This document shows, piece by piece, positions 42,941 through 54,725 of a DNA stretch of 64,000 bases (the first letter of the stretch is position 1; every line of letters starts with the position of its first letter). Below the pieces are notes generated by a model. It searched no databases and had not been told where the DNA came from. It worked only from the letters and a program-made list of their open reading frames with translations. Where the stretch lies: NCBI RefSeq assembly GCF_004798865.1, contig NW_025336481.1:36535124-36599123 (forward strand). The letters run 5' to 3'. This DNA is from Varanus komodoensis (taxonomy: Eukaryota > Chordata > Lepidosauria > Squamata > Varanidae). Both the position numbers and the translations under genes were made by a program.

Positions 42941-44449
42941 CAGTTGTTTGCCTGCCCAGGCAATGGGTTTTTGTTGCTCTCATTCACTGGTTCTAGGAAC
43001 CCAAGATGGGGTGGGTTGCTCAGGGCCTGGCTGATCATGGGTCATGGATCCAACAACCCTTGCCTTTATGAGTTGTCAAGGTGGTGTGTTGGCCTCAAGC
43101 AAATCATTCTGTGGGAATCGGCACGGGTTTGTAAGAAAGAAGCCCATAATGGGTTCTTGTGTTGTGCAAATCCAGTCATAGCTCACAGATTAGTTCTCCT
43201 TGGTTTAGGCTCTCTAACTTCAAAGTGTTCCCACTGCTTCCCCAGTTTAAACTACTCCTCCCATCTTATTCATGGATTGCACACATGTGACTCTTCCACT
43301 TCCACTTCTTGGCGTGCATAAGGCTGATGTGTGATCATATAGTGCAAACAGCATGTGTAAAGAACAGGAAGGAACAAGTTATAATTAGGGGACAAGTGTA
43401 ACATGCAAATCCAATTATCTTTATAATTATGGCAGATAATCCAGGTAAAGTTTGTGTTTACATAACACCTATGCTATTAGCCACCCTTCAATTTGAATGA
43501 GAGTTACCTAATTTGAGACAATGGACTTTATATCTTGAATGAGTCAAAGTTTGTGGTAGGTCTTGAAGAGACTTCTGTATCTAGCCCAGCCCCACTCCTC
43601 CAGTTAAAAAGGTGTCATTTAATATAGTACTCTCTCTCTTTCAACCCCTGTGCTTTTTGCTAGCAGCACACACTTTATTAGAGAAAATTTTCACATAGAA
43701 GATTGCATCTGGAAGAGCAATGTCTGCTTGCAGCGGAAGCAAATTTCAAGTGCCAGAAACAGGAGTGTTCAGCTCAAGAAGGGAGTGTCACATCTCCAAG
43801 GAAACAATACACTGTGCATATACAATCTTATTCATGAATAGTCACCACTGTTTCTGAAATGCGAAGTTGGAATCTTGCATTTGGTGCACACTCCTGTTTG
43901 GAACCCTGGTTATGCAAGCAAGGACAAACCCTACACACCCCAAAACACAAAGAGTGGGGAGCCACCTGCAGACCTTCCCTTGAATAACCATGGGTGGCAG
44001 TGGGCAGGTCGGTGTAGATAGAAGAAATGGAAGAGGAGCAGAAGATGTGGAGGAGGAGAAGGAGATCTTCATTGTGTGAGGTGACGAGGCCCTCTTAGGA
44101 CCAGACAGGATACCACAACTGAAAGTGCAGCTTGTCTGATTGATGTCTCCATGGTGGGGCATTCAGAAGAAGGCACTGGCAGATGACTGTTGTGTATAGG
44201 CAGGGTGATATCAGAACAAGCAGTCCTTTAGGGACCTGTGTTCCAACCCATGCAGGCCTTCACTGGTAAGTACCAGACGCTTGGAACCTGGGTCTTGGAA
44301 ATGAGCTAAGAGCCAGTGAAATGCTTTCAGCATTTGCAAAATAACTTCCTAGCTGGTGGTCCTGCCCTCCTACTGTGGTTTCTGCGGCACATTTTAGGCA
44401 ACCCCGTTCGTAATGCATTGTCGTAGTCTATATAATGTGAACATGGTTT
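42941..44449. other. Unassigned sequence
   Basis: No gene or repeat that I can support. Confidence 0.45.
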
Positions 44450-45163
44450 CATTACTGTGCTAAGATCACTTCCTTTTGAGGTTTGGCTTTCAGCCCCTGT
44501 TCTCCAAAAGGGTGGGGGATCTATTAAAATGAATCTGACCAAGCATGGCTTAGAGCTCACTACTGAGCCTGTGGTGGTGAAGGTGGAGGCTGTTTTTATA
44601 GCACTCTTGAAGAAGGCCGACTTGGACCCAGGAGATGTGAATAATTGAGGACTGGACCCAATTCAAGATGTTAATACTAGCGCTTGTAGTCCTAGATGGC
44701 CCGGGGGCAGGGTATCTGATGGAGTGCCCTTTCCCATATGAACTTACCCAGCAACTGAGATCTGCATCTGAGGCCCTTCTGAGGGAGCCCCCTCCACAGG
44801 TAATAAGGAGAGTGAAAACTAGAAGAAGGGCCTTTTTGTGAGTGGCACCCCAACTTTGGAAGAAGCTCTCTAGAGCTTGGCACCCTCTTTTTACTCTTTT
44901 TGGAACCAGGAGAAGACCTTTTTATTTCAACAGTATTGTAATTGCTAACTTGTTTTCATTGGCATTTTAACAATGGGTTATGCCTTGTCTGAAGTCATGA
45001 GTTCTGTTAGATGGGCATACTTTTTACCATTTTATTATTTTATTGTTTTATTGAAATTGTGATCTGTTTTTATATTGTATTATATGGTTTTATTGTTGTT
45101 GTAACCCACCCAGGGAGTTGTATGGCTAATGGGGAAGGTTTGAACCCAAATAAATAAATAAAT
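44450..45163 (+). mobile_element. L2-clade LINE with several internal deletions
   Basis: Short blocks occur in the order of the longer L2 at 50-53 kb but with most of the coding region missing. ATCACTTCCTTTTGAGGTTTG matches the end of the endonuclease. AATCTGACCAAGCATGGCTT and GAGCTCACTACTGAGCCTG match the linker near 50830. A frame ending KKADLDPGDVNN matches KKASLGPEMAANYRP at the RT start. CCAATTCAAGATGTTAATAC matches 52413. The C-terminus then gives WNQEKTFLFQQY. It ends with AACCCACCCAGGGAGTTGTA and an AAAT tail. It could be a shrunken non-autonomous derivative or an old copy with deletions. Confidence 0.75.
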
Positions 45164-45202
45164 AGGATAGGATAGGATAGGATAGGATAGGATAGGATAG
45201 GA
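45164..45202. repeat. (GGATA)n microsatellite after an L2 tail
   Basis: Eight GGATA units follow directly on the AAAT tail of the L2 copy, as if grown from the retroposon tail. Confidence 0.92.
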
Positions 45203-45560
45203 GACTTGCTGAACTTCATAGGAACACATTTAGGACTTAATAATTCCTATCAGGATCAAATGTTTCTGTTGGTTATGTAGATTACGATAAAAACACTCTG
45301 TGCTGTAGTATTGCAGTGTCATTAATTTCAGTAACAAAAGAACACACTAACATTTACAAACAACAACAACTTTCCAGTTTACATTTTTATTTAATATAGC
45401 CAGTAGCTAGCCTGGGGAGTTGGACACTAGTTTGTTGTGCTTTGTGGCCTTTGGAACCTGCTTGGCAAGCTCCTAGCTAAAGAATCTCTCCCAACTAGTA
45501 TTAAGAGCATTTTAAATCTCTTCCTTCATAGCCTGCAGACACAGCATACGTTATGAAGGT
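45203..45560. other. Unassigned sequence
   Basis: Nothing recognised. Confidence 0.4.
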
Positions 45561-45986
45561 ATGCCTGATAAACAAGAAAGAATCTTTTCCCACTTGGGTT
45601 TTCTACTGGTACGTTGTCATTCACAACAGCGGCATCACTTCTTGAGTGACATGCAAGATGTCTTCACACATGACTTTTTCCCTTATATGGGTGTGTTTGA
45701 AAAGTGTACACCATCCTGTTTGGAAGAAATAAAAATGCACACGCCTGTTTTGCCCCAGATGGACACCTTTGGAACTGCAGCCTGCTGTAGCTTCCAAACC
45801 CATAATCCTTCGCAACTGTCTGAAGTTCAGAAGACACGATACCTATTTATCGATTTCTATCAAAATATGGTGCTGAAGGCAGTTATGAGCTATGGGTTCC
45901 TAAGACTGTTCTGGGACCCATGGATTCTTTTCTCTGTTCTGCAGCAAAAGGGCCGTGGCTTCCACTCTGACTCCTGCCTGCTCTGA
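45561..45986 (+). other. Open frame of unknown nature, 141 codons
   Basis: One of the longest open frames here that I cannot attribute to a LINE. It has no signal peptide, membrane segment or domain that I recognise. Cys and His residues are scattered without zinc-finger spacing. An AT-rich upstream region lacks a clear promoter. At this length and composition a chance frame is quite possible. Confidence 0.2.
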
Positions 45987-46745
45987 GAATGAATCCTGAC
46001 GCAGGGCAGAGGACTAACCCTCCTGCCATGTTACCAAGGAGAGCCTGGCTCCATCCAAGTGCTGCATGCTTGGCTCCCCCCCACCTGCACTGAGCAGCCG
46101 TGCCTGGGAAGGGTCTTGGTGCACGGGCAGCTTCTTTGCAGGCATCCGTGCGCAACCCGTGCATACCGGGAGAGGAGCAGCCACCCTCGTGTGCGATATT
46201 GGGGTGGAACCAAGAAGCACAGCCCTGCTCTCCTTCCTACAACTGACGGGCTTTGGCAATGGGGTTCTTCTGGCAGGTAAGTGGATTGTCTCAACCTATC
46301 ACCTGATGGGATCCCACTCCAATTTGTGGGGAGGAAAACTCCTTTTACTTTTCCAATCCAGAATGTAATCTGCAAGGCTCGGGGACGGCACAGGATCCAG
46401 TTCATGGCAGACTGCCCTCGAACAACTATCCCAGTGGTTTGCTCAGTTATAAGGATTATGTTTCATTTTTAAGTGTGCGTCACCTAGAAAAAGAGTTACT
46501 TTTAAAAAGGCGTAAGTAAACTCAACCCTCCAGTCCTTTGCTGGTCCAAAGTGGACACACAGCGCAGAAGCTGAGGCTCTCCTCCCTTGCTCAGCCATAT
46601 TTAGCGGCCCACTGAGTGCAGCACCCCTTGCCGGCGGGCCGCCAAGCGCTGTGGATGGACTGTGTGTGAGCAGTGGGCCGCTCTAGCTAAGGACTGGGGT
46701 GGCCTCAGCACCCTAGGAATGGCAGTGTGCACTGAGTGTGCTATG
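45987..46745. other. GC-richer unassigned sequence with a splice-donor-like site
   Basis: 46020-46280 is richer in G+C than its surroundings. It contains GGCAGGTAAGTGG at about 46272-46284, a strong match to a 5' splice site, downstream of open frames in two phases. I recognise no protein in either phase. Confidence 0.25.
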
Positions 46746-46749
46746 GACT

Positions 46750-46970
46750 GAGAACCAGAGTGGTGTGGTGGTTCGAGTGCTGGACTGGGAGCCTGGGAGG
46801 TCCAGGTTCTAGTCCCCACCCAGCCAGGAAGCCCCCAGGGTGACTTTTGCCCCACCACTCAGTCTCAGTCTAGCCCACCTCACAATGTTGTTGTTGGAGC
46901 TATGTAAAATAAAAGGGAGCTCCGCAAGCTGAGGGAAGATGGTGGGATATAATCGCAAGGTGATAATCAT
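46750..46970 (+). mobile_element. MIR-like CORE-SINE
   Basis: The head AACCAGAGTGGTGTGGTGG, the B-box region AGGTTCTAGTCCCCACCC and the CORE-like GGGTGACTTTTGCCCC are readable. CTCACAATGTTGTTGTTGGA and a GGGATATAATCG end follow. Confidence 0.82.
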
Positions 46971-47564
46971 GATAGCAGTACAGGGTTGAGATGCATCACC
47001 CCTTCATCACTGTTCTTTAGGGCTAAACTACAGCCTAGGTCAGATGTGCAGCACATCCCTAATTCCTTTCGCTGAAGCATGTACAGCGTCACTGTGCGTG
47101 GGCAGCATGGTTAACTCTTCCAGCCCAGCTGCTTCCTCCCTCTGAATTGCTCCCCCCACCCCACATGCACACATGAGAGCAAAGGGGAGGGAAAACTGAA
47201 TTGATGCTGACTGAGACTCGCCCTTCTTTTAGCCCCTGCACAGGAATAAGCAAATTAAGGGAGCTTGGTGGGAGCCTGAACCTTCAACCCCCCTCCCCCC
47301 ACCCCCATGACTGGTGATCCCAGTCAGGAATGGGCCCCCAGATGCTTACACTAAATTAGAAGCAAAACAAAACTTTGGCTCAGCTTCAAAAATTCATCGT
47401 AGCTTCTTTTAGCCTTCAGGGTGCTTACCTACTAGGTTTTACTCTGGAAATGGCATTCTTATCTATATCTTTCCTTTATCTTTTACCTTACTGCTAAAAA
47501 TAGTGCTTGGGATGGCTAAGGATAGAAATGTAGGTCAAGTAGAAAATTATAATGAAGACACAAA
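46971..47564. other. Unassigned sequence
   Basis: Nothing recognised. A C-rich tract lies near 47290. Confidence 0.4.
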
Positions 47565-47965
47565 ATATATTAATTAAAACAAAACAACCAATTAAAACAT
47601 ATCAATAAGAAAGGAATAAGCAGCATTCATGCGATTAAAACCCACTTCAAAAAAAGAGTCATCTTAAAAAACAATTACCAATCTAGATTTTAAAAAAAAT
47701 GCTTATTGGTGGAAGGACAGCAAAAATATGACTTGGCCTCCCCTGGCAGGGAGTTCCAAAGTTTGTGGACAGAGAAGGCCTGCCCTTGGATTCCCACAGG
47801 CATGCCTGGAGTGGAGAGTAGCTGGATGAAAGGAAGGGCTTCTCCAAAGCATCTTAATACTAAGGCAGCATCATAGAGAAGAAAGCATTTCCAACAGCTT
47901 TATCAATTATGATCAGCACTTTGAATTGTGCCCAGAAACGAGCCAGTGTTAAGTGAAGCAAGTGA
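47565..47965 (-). mobile_element. L2-clade LINE 3' part, old
   Basis: On the minus strand it reads CTGGGCACAATTCAAAGTGC (L2 AQFKVL codons), then a TTTGGAACTCCCTGCCAGG block (LWNSLP) after AGGCCTTCTCTG (RAFS), and an AT-rich 3' region. The order matches the copy at 52.4-52.8 kb. Confidence 0.75.
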
Positions 47966-50079
47966 AATAACAGAATCCCACACTTCCTATAGCTGCTCCT
48001 TTGTTTTTAGTGCTATGAACAGTAGCACAATTTCCATAGATATAGATCACCTTAACAACACTCTTCCACCTTTCTGAAGAGGTGTCGTTTTGAGATGTTC
48101 AATAGGGTGGTTGAGCCTATTGCTACACCTTCATACTTAAGGACATGATCATTTAAGTAGCATGCTTTAAATTGCATTACTTATGCCTTACTATTGAAGT
48201 AGCATGCTTAGTCTTTACACACACACACACACACACGTCCTTTAATTGATGGCAAAATTCCCTTTTTACTCTGTTAAAAACAAAAGATTCACAAACTAGC
48301 ATTTAACAAAAAGTAAAAGATTCACAAGATAATATCTACATAAAAGCATTTCATGGACATTAATGTCATGATTTTTTAAAACACCTTCTGGTCATGATTT
48401 TAGCAGCCTGTTCTTGTTTAAAAATTCAGTTTTAAAACTTGTAATCTAAGTTTTTTGTGGCATTGTGCTTAAAAGAAAAGAAGTGCTTTATATCAAAATT
48501 TTTAAAAATGGTCAAAATAATATACTTCTAACATGGCACCTTCAAGTGCATTGTCAGTTACCCAGACATGTGACTATGGTATTCTCACCAGTATGGACAG
48601 AACACACAGGGAAATAAACACTTATGCGTAAGAGCTCTGTATTGTCTCTGAGTATGGAAAGTTGCAGAATTGCAACTCCCAACTTTCCCAGAGCAATGAC
48701 GAAGTAGTTCTCAAACCCTCCAGTCAGGAAGCGCCCTGATTATGGAACAGTTGGAACATGCCCAATATGTCTGTTCTATGAAAAGTTTGCGAAGTTAAAA
48801 AAGGTAAGCTGTTAATGAACCTTTTCCTTTTTCCTGTTTGTCTCTCTGTATCACCTTGTTGGCGGTCTTCCATTTTTATCCTTTTAACTGTAAATGCAAT
48901 ACCTTAAGAAGGGATAATTAAACTGCTCAAGCCCAATGCATCTCAGGGAATGTCCAATTTATTTTCTCACTTGTCTGAATCATATTATGCTGTCGATACT
49001 TATGTTCTATCCAGTAATATGTCTGAACATTGCGCTAATGCACAGCGAAGAACAGCTGGGGGATTTTTCAGGTCCTAACAGTGTTCTCCCAGCTAAATCC
49101 ACATCTAATAGCAACATTTCTTTCTTTGCCATGAAGTTTAACATAACATTCTGTATGAGTTTTAGGCTTTGTAAGGGTTTTATTGAGTGATCAAAGATAC
49201 AAGCCAAAATCCAGAGTGCTCATTGAGGCACACCCAAAGGCTTGGGTATGCCCAACGGGAGTTGATTTTTTAAAAGCTCGAGATAGTAATTGTACTAATT
49301 CTTTTCTCCCATGCTGCGGTTAGAAATGTGTTTGAAACTCCCTGAAATACATACCATGTGTGTAAAGGAGGTTCCTTCTTCAGACAATTGATACTAAAGA
49401 AGAAGTCTGTTGGGAAGTAAAAGGTAACCCTGTTGATCAAGCCAAGTTGACCATGCCAAGATTCTGGAGTACCACCAGTATCACAAGATCAAATGATTGG
49501 GCATTGTTAGGATACCTTGCTATGTCCCAGAGGATGTCAAAGGGCAACCCTGGGATCCTGCTCATTGGCACAAGAGCCCAGAGGGGTATCCTGGTATCAT
49601 TCTTTTGAAGACCCTTGTGCAAGACCTTCTCCATGAGCCCCCTCCCTCAGTGAAACTACTTTCTCACCACCCTTGTTACCAGCTGCTTGTTCTCCTCATC
49701 CTCTTTCCTGTCATGGCCACCACTTGCTTGCTTTATAGGCGGCGAGCCAATGGGCAAGGACATCCACTGCTCCTCCTTTTTACCATTTCCTTTGTCTAGA
49801 CCAGAGCATGAGGTAGATAAACAAGTGGGTTGCCATGGCGAAAGCATAATGCAACTCCAAGAAGCTCTCCGCTGAACTGTGGGCCTTCCACAGGTGTGCA
49901 GCCCTGCCTCCACTTTGTTCTCCAGGGAGTTTGTTTCTAACTTCATTCGGATATGGGGAACAAAGCAAGGACACACGATTCTTCAGCTCTGTTGTAGTTC
50001 TTTCCAATTCCAAACTCCATGATGGCTGCATCTGTTTAGACCAGGGGTAGGGAAGCCCGGAACTAGACCAGGGGTGGGG
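47966..50079. other. Unassigned sequence with a CA microsatellite
   Basis: A (CA)n tract lies at 48217-48237. At 50038-50076 the words AGACCAGGGGT occur twice, 28 bases apart, and resemble family-1 MITE ends. No supported gene; open frames around 49500-50030 have no recognisable domain. Confidence 0.45.
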
Positions 50080-50129
50080 TCGCTTTAATTCACTGAGCTT
50101 CTATTTCCCTTGCGGGGCTTCCTGTTCTC

Positions 50130-50516
50130 TTGAGACCAGGTCTAGAGTGCTTATACCTGGCAGTGGATGATCGGGACAGACTGGGGATTCTGCTGGACTA
50201 CCGTGCACCCTTCCACCCATCAGACTCCCTGCCTGAGCTGATGGAGATCGTCTCGGATCTGGTGTTGAAGACCCCCAGGATGTTGGTCCTGGGGGACTTA
50301 AATCTCCATGCTGAGACTGTTCTGACCGGGGCGGCTCAGGACTTCATGGCCTCCATGACAGCCATGGGGCTGTCTCAGCATGTCATAGGCCCAACCCATG
50401 AACGTGGTCACGCGCTGGACCTGGTTTTCTCGATGGGGCAGGAAGAGGGTAATTTGAGGGTGAGGAATTTGTATCTGATTCCCGTCATGGTCAGATCACT
50501 TCCTCATGAGGTTTGA
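50130..50516 (+). pseudogene. L2 endonuclease C-terminal half
   Basis: Encodes about 128 residues of the apurinic-like endonuclease that nicks target DNA for LINE insertion. GDLNLHAE carries the conserved GD-N motif (GDFN in most relatives) and HALDLVFS the late motif around the catalytic His-Asp region. The N-terminal half with the first metal-binding Glu is missing. The frame then continues in another phase. Confidence 0.8.
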
Positions 50517-51389
50517 GCTTGGAGCTGGCCTTTCCCTCTGTACGGGTGTGGACCAGGTTGTGATGGTCCATCCTCAGAGCCGGATGGATCCAGATGGATT
50601 CCCGAGGACTTTGGGGGATTTTCCAGTTGATAAAGCTGGCACTCCTGTTGATGCTCTGGTCGAACTGTGGAATGGGGAAATGTCCAGAGCAATTGACACG
50701 ATCGCCCCTAAGCGTCCTCTCCTGCTGGGCAGAGTCCATACATCCCCATGGTATACATCTGAATTACGGGCGATGAAGTGGGTTGGGAGACGTCTAGAGC
50801 GTAGGTGGAGGAAATGACGGGATGAATCTGACCGAACACGCCTACGAGCTCATTATCGAGCCTATGCTGTGGCGGTGAGGGCAGCGAAGAAGAAATTCTT
50901 CTCCACTTCCATTGCCTCCTCACAGTGTCATCCAGTGGAGCTTTTTCGAGTGGTACATGGGCTGATATACCCTGGCCCTAAGAAAGATCCTGTACCACCA
51001 TCGATGGTCCGCTGTTACAACTTTGCCCAGCACTTTAAGGAGAAAATTGCTTAGATTCGTCACGAGCTGGACTACACAATTGATTCAGATACTTTAGGGG
51101 AGATGCCAATGACTCCGTCTGGTCAGATATTAATGGATGAATTTCAGTTACTGTGGCCCGATGATGTGGACAAGGTGCTTGAACAAGTATGTCCTACCAC
51201 CTGCTTACTCGACCCTTGCCCTTCGTGGCTGCTGACCAAAGCCAAACATGGGATTAGTTCCTGGATCCTGGAGGATATTAACGCCTCTCTGAGGGATGGC
51301 CAGGTGCCTGCTCCTTTAAAGGAGGTGGTAATCAGGCCTGTCCTAAAGAAGGCATCCCTGGGTCCAGAGATGGCCGCCAATTATAGACC

Positions 51390-52511
51390 GTGGCCAACAT
51401 CCCGTTTCTGGGCATGGTGTTGGAACGGGTGGTGGCGGGACAACTCCAGGCACTCTTGGATGAAACTGATTATCTGGACCCATTTCAGTCCGGCATCAGA
51501 CCCGGGTACGGTACTGAATCTGCCTTGGTCGACCTGGATGATGACCTATGCAGGGAGAGAGACAGGGGGAGTGTGTCCCTGTTGGTTCTCCTGGACCTCT
51601 CAGTGGCTTTCGATACCATCGACCATGGTATCCTCCTGGATAGGCTGGCAGGGTTGGGAGTAGGAGGCACTGCTTGGCAGTGGTTCCACTCCTGCCTTGA
51701 TGGCTGATTCCAGAAGGTGGTGCTGGGGGACTTGGGCTCTGCGCCATGGCAACTTTGCCATGGAGTACCACAGGGTTCCATTTTGTCCCCCTTGCTATTT
51801 AATATCTACATGAAACCACTGGGAGAGGTCATCAGGAGGTTTGGGCTGCAGAATCATCAGTATGCTGAGGACACCCAGCTCTACCTCTCTTTTTCAACCA
51901 ATCCAGGTGAGGCAGTGGCTGTACTGAACAGGTGCCTGGCCAAGGTAATGGGCTGGATGAGGGCCAATAAACTGAAACTCAATCCAGACAAGACAGAGGT
52001 CCTGTTGGTGGGTGATTCGAGCTCCTGGGTAGGTGACTTGGGCCTTGCCCTGGACGGGGTTGCACTCCCTCTAAAGGACAGGGTCCGCAGCTTGGGAGTG
52101 CTCCTCGACCTGAAGCTGTCCTTAGAAGCTCAAGTGACTGTAGTGGCGAGGAGCACTTTTCTTCAGCTTCGGCTAATCCATCAGCTGCATCCCTACCTGG
52201 AGGAAGATCGCCTAGCAACAGTGACACATGCATTGGTTACTTCCCAGGTGGATTTCTGTAATGCGCTTTATGTGAGGCTGCCCTTGAAGACAGTCCGGAT
52301 ACTTCAAATGGTGCAGAACAGAGCTGCCAGGATGCTGACGGGGACTGGGCATTATTCTCATATAAGCCCAGTCCTCTGTCAGCTCCACTGGCTTCCCATC
52401 GAAGTCCAGGCTCAATTCAAGGTGCTGGTTATTACCTATAAAGCCCTAAACGGCTTGGGACCTGGATACCTAAAGGAACCCTTCTTCCCTATTTGCCCTC
52501 CCACCCCCTGA
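51390..52511 (+). pseudogene. L2 reverse transcriptase region
   Basis: One phase, broken by a single TGA near 51705, carries RT motifs in order: LERVVAGQLQ, FQSGIRPGYGTESALVDL, VLLDLSVAFDTIDHGILLDR (catalytic Asp of motif A), GVPQGSILSPLLFNIYMKPL, QYAEDTQLYLSF (motif C; second Asp replaced by Glu), and WMRANKLKLNPDKTEVLLVG. Known family chemistry is target-primed reverse transcription. With YAED and the breaks, activity is not expected. Confidence 0.88.
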
Positions 52512-52895
52512 TATCGACAGCAGAAGCCCTCCTCCGGGAACCCTCTGTGAAAGATATTAGGAGGCAGAGCACCCAGAAGAGGGCCTTCTCTGTGGTGGCG
52601 CCTCATCTATGGAATGCGCTCCCCAGAGAGGTCCGCCTGGCGCCGTCATTATATGTTTTTCGGTGCCAGGTTAAGACCTTTTTATTTCATCAACATTTTA
52701 ATAAACTATAATATTGTATTTTTTAATATTATATTTTTAACTGCAGCCGGAGTGGGTCAATTTGTTTATGTTGATATTTTGTTATAATTTATGTATATTG
52801 ATATTTGTATTTCATTTATGTAAGCCGTCCGGAGACTTTTTCAATAGGATGGCATATAAATATCACAAACAAACAAATAAATAAATAAACTAAAT

Positions 52896-53979
52896 CTCCA
52901 CTCAGCCATTAAACTCATCGACCTTAGCCTGTGCACTTAAAAGAAATGGCAGGATAGACATGCAATCAATAGTAATAATGAGTTATATCCAGAGTTAAAC
53001 TAGCAGAAATATTGTAAAAGTTGGCATTCTGCTACCTTTGTACAGCCACTAGCAGAACAAGTGCTACCCTGAGGTTAATGATGATGAGGATTTCCTTATC
53101 CCTGACATCATCTGGTTTTCTACTGAATCACCAGGTAACAGTCCAGCCATGTCTTTAGCTGGGGACAAGGCTTTGCTGAGCTCAGGCCTTCCCAACTGGG
53201 GAAAGCTGACTTCATCTGAGACAGTGATTGGAGGACCCCCCCCCCCACAACAACATCCCCTTGTCAAAGGCCCAGCTTTGGAGCAGGGAAAAGGCAGGGG
53301 AAGTGCAGAGGGGGAGCATTTCTGCACCCCACACATCAGTTGCAGGGTGATTTCACCCCTTTGCACCCCTACCCCCTGGGGAGGACTTGGGGCAGGTGTA
53401 GTCCCTACTGGGGAAGGCAGCAGTGCACTAAGTCAGAGGAAAGTCCCGTGTTAGCACTGATAGTTGGGCACCAACCACTGATTCCCTCCCCACGCTTTCT
53501 CCAAGCCCCTGGTAGCCTTTGGAGGCAGTGCTGAGGGAGGGGATGCCCAACTCCCAGTGGGCTGTTCAGCCCTCTTGGTCCCTAGTGCCTAGTCTTCAAA
53601 CTTCCTTTGAAAGTAGCTTTTCTTTGTCTTATCTAGGACAACTATCCCAGTTAACTCCTTGCCCTTAAGCAAGTCTAAGTTTAACTTGTGTTCCATCATT
53701 GGAAAGGCAATTCAGCTGTTCACCATACACTTCTAAGATTAATTTTGGGAGCAACAAGGAAACTTGTGCCTTTCCGCCAGGAACTTGAGATTTTCAGGAA
53801 CTTCAATTTTGTGCGCAGTATTATTTTTCTTTGTTTTACAGAATGATTGAAGAATCCACACAGTTCTAATTATACCCTTCCATAGTATTTTCAGTGATGA
53901 TTCAGATGGTGAAACTTTTCAGGAAGACCCCTCCCAGTGTCAGTTATGCACAGTAAAAGTTCTTTATTACAAATGAGGG
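52896..53979. other. Unassigned sequence
   Basis: About 1.1 kb with a short C run near 53240. No gene or repeat recognised. Confidence 0.45.
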
Positions 53980-54300
53980 TTTTAATTGTAAGCTTAGCTA
54001 GATAGGATGTAATTTAAAGCCATTTAGAATGGCTCAGCCTTCAAAGCAAGCGCAAGATTACTTAATTAGTCATGCAAGCCACTGAACGTTACATATAAGA
54101 CAAAACAACTAAAGTATTTATTACTTTTAGAGCGATGTTAAACCCCACTTGAGCTAAATTTTCAATAAAGTGCAGCGAGTGTTTAAGCACATTTTATTTT
54201 TTAATGTGCAAATGCTCGGTAAATTTTATCTACGAGTTCTGAAAACCAGGACAAGGAGTTTTTCCTAACATGCAACAAAGTCCAAGTTTCTTCACCTCAT
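53980..54300. promoter_or_regulatory. Candidate conserved non-coding element
   Basis: Repeat-free and AT-rich with dense short motifs: GCGCAAGATTACTTAATTAG (homeodomain-like), GTATTTATTACTTTTAGAGC, TAAAGTGCAGCGAGTGTTTA and AATGTGCAAATGCTCGG (POU-like). The texture differs from both flanks. Judged by eye only. Confidence 0.4.
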
Positions 54301-54394
54301 GAGGTATGTGGTGGACTATCTTCATACTGTGTTTCAGGAAAAAAATGACTTGGGATATTTGCAAAATATCTCGCAGCAGGACGTGGATCTACTG

Positions 54395-54725
54395 ACAAGC
54401 CTTCTGGATCGACTGGCTGCTGGTTTGTTTCTAGGCAAAATTCAAAGGGCTGCTTATGATCTACAAAGCTCTATGTGGCTTGGGGTCAGGCGATTTGAAA
54501 GGCTGCATCTTCTCCTGCAAGCCTACCTGAGTGTTCAGGGGAGGCGCTTCCTTTAGCCTCTCAGCCTTGCAGGCAGACTTTTGCTAGGGATATAAAACAG
54601 GGCTTTTCCAGAGGCCCCTGGAATTCCATGCTGAGCAGAGCTCAGTTGCATTGCTCTCCGGTCTTTCTGCCAGCAGCCAATGCATTTTTATTCAGGCAGG
54701 TGTAGCATTTTTGCTGGCCTGCTGC
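54395..54725 (+). mobile_element. L2-clade LINE 3' coding fragment, old
   Basis: One phase gives KFKGLLMIYKALCGLGSGDL and KGCIF, equivalent to FKVLVITYKALNGLGPGYLK in the copy at 52.4 kb. The rest, up to about 54725, is diverged C-terminal sequence. Confidence 0.7.

Larger units (their letters stand above)
50080..52895 (+). mobile_element. L2-clade LINE: endonuclease end, RT and 3' tail
   Basis: The most complete autonomous-type element in the window. It starts inside the APE-like endonuclease (DRDRLGILLDYRAPFHPSDS, LVLGDLNLHAETVLTGAAQD, THERGHALDLVFS). It passes a linker (RTRLRAHYRAYAVAVRAAKK) and the RT (ERVVAGQLQALLDETDYLDP, GSVSLLVLLDLSVAFDTIDH, LCHGVPQGSILSPLLFNIYM). The active-site motif is YAED rather than YADD. 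The C-terminus follows (TGTGHYSHISPVLCQLHWLP, RAFSVVAPHLWNALPREV), then GTAAGCCGTCCGGAGACTTT and an AAAC/AAAT tail. The reading phase changes near 50510, 51395 and 52495. In-frame stops lie near 50817, 51054 and 51708, each one C-to-T change (CGA, CAG or CGA codons) from the expected codon. The copy is 5'-truncated and dead but fairly recent. Confidence 0.93.

Noticed and set aside
45164-45202. CRISPR-like direct repeats (GGATA units)
   Set aside because: A simple tandem repeat without spacers, in a vertebrate context, grown on an L2 tail.
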